Of a stretch of 64,000 bases of DNA, positions 59,671 to 64,000 are shown piece by piece. Below the pieces are notes generated by a model. The model ran no database searches, was not told where the DNA came from, and worked only from the letters and a program-made list of their open reading frames with translations. This DNA is from Symbiodinium natans (lineage: Eukaryota; Sar; Dinophyceae; Suessiales; Symbiodiniaceae): positions 1 to 64,000 of the forward strand of contig CAJNDS010002094.1 in NCBI GenBank assembly GCA_905221605.1, read 5' to 3'. Position 1 is the stretch's first letter; the number at the start of each line of letters is the position of its first letter. A program made the position numbers and the translations under genes.

Positions 59671-60837
59671 ATGCTGACTCGGAACGATCCAGGCCAATTT
59701 TTTTCCAATCACAATCGGACGAGCACCGAATTGCAGCCAAACGGCATACACAGTTCGGATGCTGATTCCGAGAGGTCGCAGCAGCCGAGCAATGTTCTTG
59801 ACAATGGGGCCTTCTCCTCCACGGTAACGTTTGAAAGTGATCGATCTGGACTCAGCACAGTCGTTCGCAGTGGGACGGTTCTCACGACGGCTGCAGCGCT
59901 CAGATTGGAACAGTTGCTGGACAAGTTGACAACTGAGCTCGGGAAAATGTTCGCTTGTGTCACCAAAATACTCAAACGCAAGGATCCAGAGTGGAATACA
60001 AACGCCGCGCGTGCAGCCATCCGCAAGGAGGCGGCAAACCACGCATCGAAGCGGACTTGGGATTCCGAAGCATGTGAATGGGAAAGTGCTGTGGCCAAGT
60101 ACGGGCCTGACGTGGAGTACGTGCAGGCAAATCTTATCTTGGGGATCAAGCACTACGAACTCGATCAGTCCCAGCACCGGTTCAAAGCTCGCATAGTTGC
60201 GCTCGGAGACAATGTGCGTGACATCTACGGCCGCCTTGTGGAGGAAGACCAATTGCACGGTCGACCCATTACACTTGAGGGATCGCGGGCGCTGGATTGC
60301 TACGCTGGTTTGCAACCCGACGGCGATTGTCAGACTGCTGACGCTGATGGTGCGTACTTGCATGCTCGACTCAAAGGTCGTCCGAAGGTTATTTGTTTGC
60401 CGAAAGAATTTCGCACACAAGCAGAGCTGGAGATGCGATGTCCAGTTCACCTTTTGTACATGGCCATCTACGGGCTCACGCATTCAAACAGCGACTGGGA
60501 AGATCATGCTGACGAGCGGTTGTTGCTTAAGCATTGGCTGCAAGCTCGTGACATTGAGCGTCCGATGTTCAAAAAGGAATACAACGGACACATTGTGGGC
60601 ATGGGCCGTTTTGTGGATGATTTCAAGTTGGCGGGGCACAAACCAGTGCTACCACACGCATGGGCTGAGATTTTCGAGCGCTTCGATTTCGCAGACCCAC
60701 CTCAACCCGTCAGCCGATTTGTAGGTTCCGAAGAAATACTGTCACGTGACCATGCTGATGTTGCCACGTTTCTTGTCAAGCAGGATGCTTACATCGATAC
60801 CTTCACGCGGAAGTATTTGGATGAGATTGCGGCCTAA
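59671..60837 (+). CDS. pol: copia-type reverse transcriptase (pol fragment)
   Basis: 388-aa frame in a different phase from gag. Residues 170-179 'RFKARIVALG', 224-232 'DADGAYLHA' (first catalytic Asp region), about 261-268 'LLYMAIYG', and 314-317 'FVDD' (the YVDD catalytic box with Phe for Tyr) follow the order of the RVT_2 family. It copies element RNA into DNA. The frame stops at TAA 60835-60837 inside the conserved connection to RNase H; homology continues in another frame from about 60837, so this is a damaged pol, not a natural end. The first about 100 residues do not match RT and may be a remnant of the protease/integrase junction. Confidence 0.88.
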   Translation: MLTRNDPGQFFSNHNRTSTELQPNGIHSSDADSERSQQPSNVLDNGAFSSTVTFESDRSGLSTVVRSGTVLTTAAALRLEQLLDKLTTELGKMFACVTKILKRKDPEWNTNAARAAIRKEAANHASKRTWDSEACEWESAVAKYGPDVEYVQANLILGIKHYELDQSQHRFKARIVALGDNVRDIYGRLVEEDQLHGRPITLEGSRALDCYAGLQPDGDCQTADADGAYLHARLKGRPKVICLPKEFRTQAELEMRCPVHLLYMAIYGLTHSNSDWEDHADERLLLKHWLQARDIERPMFKKEYNGHIVGMGRFVDDFKLAGHKPVLPHAWAEIFERFDFADPPQPVSRFVGSEEILSRDHADVATFLVKQDAYIDTFTRKYLDEIAA

Positions 60838-61495
60838 AACTTCCACGATACGACACACCAGTTGTGAAGCTCGCGGCCAGTGATGTGTCCAGCATGAATG
60901 AACCAGGTCAGTTTGCCTCAAATTGTGGGACGTACGTGGGGGCCGGATTGTGGATAGCTCGGAATAGTCGTCCTGAGATGTCTTTTGCTGTTGGATGGTA
61001 CACTACAAAATGGACCAAGAGACAGGATGCGGCCTTGCATCGTCTCATGGGATATCTAGCAGCTACTCAGTCCTCTATCCTGCTGATGTTCTGCAACGCA
61101 CTCTGAGACTAGTACTGTGGGTCGACTCTGACTGGGCGACAGATCCTGAAACCAGGCGATCGACGTCAGGAGCTGTTTTGCAACTCGTTGGGTCGCATGG
61201 CGCTCGCGCGACATTTGCTTGGAGATCGCATCGACAAGGTGCAACTGCATTGTCGGCGCCAGATGCCGAAGTGACTGCTATGGCTGAAGGTGTCAAGCGC
61301 CACGGGATCTGTGCAGAAGATCTTTTCGAGTTTTTGTTGGGATATCGAATTCCATTAGACATCATGACCGATTCAGCAACAGGCATCGCCAAAACCAGCA
61401 CTGACGATAACCTCGCAGATATCATGACGAAGGCATTGGGGAAGAACAAGTTCCAGCATTTTTCACGGCTTTTGGGAGTTCACCCGCATGGTTGA
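60838..61495 (+). pseudogene. pol: copia RT C-terminus and RNase H, frameshifted
   Basis: Continuation of pol broken by two frameshifts. About 60838-61103 reads the RT connection ('IARNSRPEMSFAVGWYTTKW') in frame 3. From about 61100 the RNase H follows in frame 2 ('LWVDSDWATDPETRRSTSG', 'TFAWRSHRQGATALSAPDAE', 'NLADIMTKALGKNKF') to the stop at 61493-61495. The RNase H Asp and Glu positions look intact, but no single open frame links them to the RT. The shifts could be mutations or sequencing errors in this copy. Confidence 0.85.
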
Positions 61496-61920
61496 GATTT
61501 GCATGGGCTTTTACAGCATGGTGATTTCGTTGTCATGATTATGCGCATGTGTTGCTTGATTTTCCGCATGATCTCATGATTGATTTCGTGATTTTCGTTG
61601 GATGCATGAACAGTGCAGATTTTCTAGGCTGTTGATTGATTTGCTTGACACCTGCATCTCACGGTTCGCATCGCGGAGCATCGCCAAGCTCTTTAGCAAT
61701 CGCCTGGCGTGTTTGACTGGCTGTGCCTACAACATCCTGCGGCGACTTTTACAGGTCTCGAAATCTGGCACACTTGTCGCGCCGGGGCAATTCTTTCCAA
61801 CACATGAGAGACCTATGAAGCGCCCCTGCACATCCCGGTGCTGAACTCCTTCAGCAACCCCAATGTGCCTTCTACATTTTCACAGCACACACCGGGTGCG
61901 TGTGCGTGTGCGTGCGTATC
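61496..61920 (+). other. non-coding tail of the LTR element
   Basis: Unique sequence between the RNase H stop and the telomere-like arrays; TGATTT-type words at 61520-61600 and a GTGCGT tract at 61888-61916. No gene seen. Confidence 0.5.
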
Positions 61921-62027
61921 AAACCCTAAACCCTAAACCCCAAACCCTAAACCCCAAACCCTAAACCCTAAACCCTAACTCCTAAACCCTAAACCCTAAC
62001 TCCTAAACCCTAAACCCTAAACCCTAA
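61921..62027 (+). repeat. CCCTAAA telomere-type array
   Basis: About 15 copies of CCCTAAA with occasional CCCCAAA or CCCTAACTCCTAAA variants. This is the C-rich strand of the TTTAGGG repeat used at plant-type telomeres. Confidence 0.95.
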
Positions 62028-62180
62028 ACCCTAGGCCTAAAACCCTAGGCCGAAAACCCTAGGCCCAAACCCCTTAGGCCCAAAATACTTAGGCCCAAAA
62101 CCCTAGGCCCAACACCCTAGGCCCAAAAACCTAGGCCCAAAACCCTAGGCCCAAAACCCTAGGACCAAAACCCTCCCCAC
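62028..62180 (+). repeat. 14-bp AGGCCCAAAACCCT array
   Basis: About ten copies of a 14-mer that fuses CCCTAGG with CCCAAAA, apparently derived from the adjoining CCCTAAA array. Copies differ by one or two bases. Confidence 0.9.
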
Positions 62181-62227
62181 TCCCCCACTCCTGTTGTTCT
62201 GGTCGCAAAATATGTTTTATAGCGTTA

Positions 62228-62288
62228 TTTAGGGTTTAGGGTTTAGGGTTTAGAGTTTAGGGTTTGGGGTTTAGGGTTTAGGGTTTTG
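62228..62288 (-). repeat. inverted TTTAGGG telomere-type array
   Basis: About eight copies of TTTAGGG (one TTTGGGG, one TTTAGAG) on the plus strand, opposite in orientation to 61921-62027, so the two arrays face each other across about 200 bp. Confidence 0.92.
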
Positions 62289-62293
62289 GGCCT

Positions 62294-62795
62294 GGGGAGT
62301 GGGGGAGTGGGGGAGTGGGGGAGTGGGGGAGTGGGGGAGTGGGGGAGTGGGGAGTGGGGGAGTGGTGGGGGAGTGGGGGAGTGGGGGAGTGGGGGAGTGA
62401 GTGGGGGGGTGGGGGAGAGTGGGGGAGTTGGGGGAGTGGGGGAGTGGGGGAGTGGGGGAGTGGGGGAGTGGGGGAGTGGGGGAGGGGGAGTGGGGGGGGG
62501 AGTGGGGGAGTGGGGGAGTGGGGTGCGGGGGAGTGGGGGAGTGGGGAGAGGGGCGTGGGGGAGTGGGGGGGGGGGAGTGGGGGGTGGGGAGTGGGGGAGT
62601 GGGGGATGGGGAGTGGGGGGGTGTGGGGGAGTGGGGATGGGGGGAGTGGGGGAGTGGAGTGGGGGAGTGGAGTGGGGAGTGGGGGTGTGGGATTGGGGTA
62701 GGGGGAAGTGGGGGTAAGTGGGGGGGAGTGGGGAAGCGGGGAGTGGGGGGGAGTGGGGGAGTGGGGGAGTGGAGGGGAGTGGGGGAGTGGGGTGA
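62294..62795 (+). repeat. G-rich 8-bp minisatellite (GTGGGGGA)n
   Basis: About 500 bp of GTGGGGGA units with deletions and runs of up to ten G. Long Gly/Trp/Val frames on plus and Pro/Leu/His/Ser frames on minus are artefacts. It has strong potential to form G-quadruplexes on the plus strand. Confidence 0.95.
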
Positions 62796-62799
62796 GAAG

Positions 62800-63033
62800 G
62801 GGCCTGGGCGGTGCTATAAGCAAATGGAAGGGGCCTGGGCGGTGAGCCAGCTTGCGAGCGGTAGCGGCCGCACAGGTCGTACCCATCATCATTTTGCAGA
62901 AGCACTCTTTTGTACAGATTTTCTTCGGTGCTGGCGTATTCTTGTCGCAAGATTCAGCAGACGGGACAGAAGTCTGCACACTTTGATTCCATTTTCCTTT
63001 GACTGTGATGCCATGCTCGGCATGGGGGCGTTG
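62800..63033 (+). other. unique 3' tail before the LTR, weak polypurine stretch
   Basis: A GGGGCCTGGGCGGTG duplication at 62800-62843, then ordinary sequence. CATGGGGGCG at 63021-63030 is the only candidate polypurine primer site, and it is weak. Confidence 0.4.
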
Positions 63034-63210
63034 TGTGAGCAGTTTAAGTACTTGGCTCACGTTTGATGCCTTACATGTCATGACATCCGTGAATCAAGAG
63101 TGACTGCATATGATTGCATCAGACTTGCCTTGGCAACGCCTTGGCTCAAGTGACCGGGTGAAAAAATGCTTGCTGCGTCAAAGCTGTGCTTGATTGAGCT
63201 GTGACCAACA
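63034..63210 (+). repeat. 3' long terminal repeat
   Basis: 177 bp matching the 5' LTR except for one C-to-A and two T-to-C differences, same TG...CA ends. Confidence 0.95.
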
Positions 63211-63215
63211 AGCAG
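63211..63215 (+). repeat. target-site duplication, right copy (AGCAG)
   Basis: Identical to 58652-58656; see the left copy. Confidence 0.93.
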
Positions 63216-63998
63216 TCTCGCCAGTTCTTGGTCAGCCGCCTCTTTGATCTTTTTGCATCGCTCTGCGACGCGCGGTGCTGTGCCCTGCGTCAAGGCCTGG
63301 CTGCCTGCTCGGCTCATGTTTGCTTGCTTGTTATCGCAACGAACGCGTGGGCCAGTTGTTGCGGCAACATCTGGACTTCAGCACTGTGATCACAGAGGAC
63401 ACAGTCGCAGTGGATCTGCCGCCTTCCTTGAACAGGCAACCCTTCTTGCATCCCCGGAGCGCCGGCTAGGACTCAGCCGAACAACGGCCGCGATATGCCT
63501 TGCAGCTCATTCGTGACAGCTTTGCATGGAACACGCCATTGTGGCTCAAGGGCTCAAGCCATTCTGGCACATGCTGAGTAGTTGGCGCGCGGATCGCTCC
63601 AGAGCCGCAGGGCAGCTGGGGGACCGTGTCACTTTTGAGGCGCGGCCGCTCTTGGGCATGTAGTGCAGCTGGAGGGTCGCGCAGGTAGCGGGCGGGTATC
63701 CCTGCGCATGTCGAGCGTGCGGGCACACTTGCGGGGGGCGTGTCTCGAAGCAGTGGTCCAGGATAACTACTTGCTTGTCAAGCTCGCCACCCCAGGCCGC
63801 CGAGGAACCGGCGCAGTGAGTCTCGCAGCCGTGCGGCCCTGACGGCTGCATGTTGCAGGAAGCCGCAGCGCCTGCCAGGGCCGCCGCAGGCGCCAGCATG
63901 CGCAGGTCTGACACGCCCGGACGCGGACGGTCGCGCGCTCCTACCGTCGCCCCGTCTGTTAGGCCAGCCGACCCTGAAGAGGAAGGCGCCTCAACCAT
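63211..63998 (-). CDS. hypothetical exons next to the LTR insertion
   Basis: Minus-strand frame beginning at ATG 63998-63996 ('MVEAPSSSGSAGLTDGATV', GC-rich, then 'ELDKQVVILDHCFETRPP') and a second block at 63300-63211 ('VAERCKKIKEAADQELARLL'). The second block runs directly into the 3' LTR. With the element and one TSD copy removed, the frame would end two codons later at a stop just beyond the insertion site. Unrecognised; the first block reaches the window edge. Confidence 0.33.
63535..63550 (+). other. relict dinoflagellate spliced-leader sequence
   Basis: GCCATTGTGGCTCAAG matches the last 16 nt of the 22-nt DinoSL (GCCATTTTGGCTCAAG) at 15 positions. It is followed at once by a second GGCTCAAG and then CCATTCTGG, i.e. 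partial further SL copies. Relict SLs arise when trans-spliced mRNAs are reverse-transcribed back into the genome, so DNA downstream on the plus strand may be an old retrocopy; a short frame from ATG 63571 is the only candidate seen. Confidence 0.6.
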
Positions 63999-64000
63999 GC

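Larger units (their letters stand above)
58657..63210 (+). mobile_element. Ty1/copia-type LTR retrotransposon, complete ends, damaged pol
   Basis: A 4554-bp element bounded by 177-bp TG...CA LTRs and a 5-bp target-site duplication. Internal order: primer-binding-like site, gag, reverse transcriptase, frameshifted RNase H, then about 1.5 kb of non-coding sequence with telomere-like and G-rich arrays before the 3' LTR. The RT and RNase H sequences assign it to copia-type elements. No protease (DTG/DSG) or integrase (HHCC, DDE) can be found: only about 55 bp separate the gag stop from the RT frame. It is therefore probably non-autonomous or internally deleted. The LTRs differ at 3 of 177 sites, indicating a fairly recent insertion. 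Confidence 0.93.

Noticed and set aside
59605..60483. 292-aa minus-strand open frame
   Set aside because: Antisense shadow of the copia reverse transcriptase.
61921..62288. A true chromosome end
   Set aside because: The arrays are inverted relative to each other and lie inside LTRs with a matching target duplication, with unique sequence on both sides.
62243..63081. Long open frames rich in Pro/Leu/His/Ser (minus) and Gly/Trp/Val (plus)
   Set aside because: They are translations of the G-rich minisatellite in all frames; no non-repeat protein sequence and no family.
1..64000. CRISPR arrays, bacterial operons, Shine-Dalgarno sites, rRNA genes
   Set aside because: None seen; the gene structure is eukaryotic with many short exons.

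Overview
This window looks like nuclear DNA of a dinoflagellate, most likely a Symbiodiniaceae-type genome. That is an inference. Four things support it: protein-coding signal broken into short exons; introns with GC or GA donors as well as GT and mostly AG|G acceptors; an ion channel with the 'SLTQFTPA' pore I associate with dinoflagellate channels; and a near-perfect relict of the dinoflagellate spliced leader at 63535-63550. There are no ribosome-binding sites, operons or other prokaryotic signals.

Genes. Every host gene I can recognise lies on the minus strand, as in the unidirectional blocks of dinoflagellate chromosomes. From high to low coordinate these are: a UBX-domain protein (~52.3-53.7 kb), a coiled-coil protein (~42.1-44.0 kb), a CCCH zinc-finger protein (~39.6-40.4 kb), a GH36-like glycoside hydrolase (28.6-31.1 kb), a leucine-rich-repeat protein (25.4-26.6 kb), a small coiled-coil protein (23.9-24.5 kb), a voltage-gated/CNBD-type cation channel in at least a dozen exons (15.5-22.2 kb), and a kinesin-13-type motor with a SAM-like domain at both ends (9.3-12.2 kb). 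Between them are stretches of convincing but unrecognised minus-strand exons, listed with low confidence. Exon joins were worked out by hand from reading frame and family alignment. Where both splice sites and phase agree I give exact positions; elsewhere the span is approximate.

Mobile DNA. The plus strand carries a complete Ty1/copia-type LTR element at 58657-63210: 177-bp LTRs differing at 3 positions, an AGCAG target-site duplication, gag, a copia reverse transcriptase and a frameshifted RNase H. No protease or integrase is visible. Between RNase H and the 3' LTR lies about 1.5 kb of extra DNA with a CCCTAAA array, a 14-bp hybrid array, an inverted TTTAGGG array and a ~0.5-kb G-rich minisatellite. 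A telomere-like cargo inside an LTR element is the most unusual structure here. Two tRNA-like (SINE-like) elements, several C homopolymers and many microsatellites make up the rest.

Limits. Stretches labelled hypothetical rest only on protein-like composition in one frame. First exons and starts are mostly unknown, since trans-splicing and short exons hide them.
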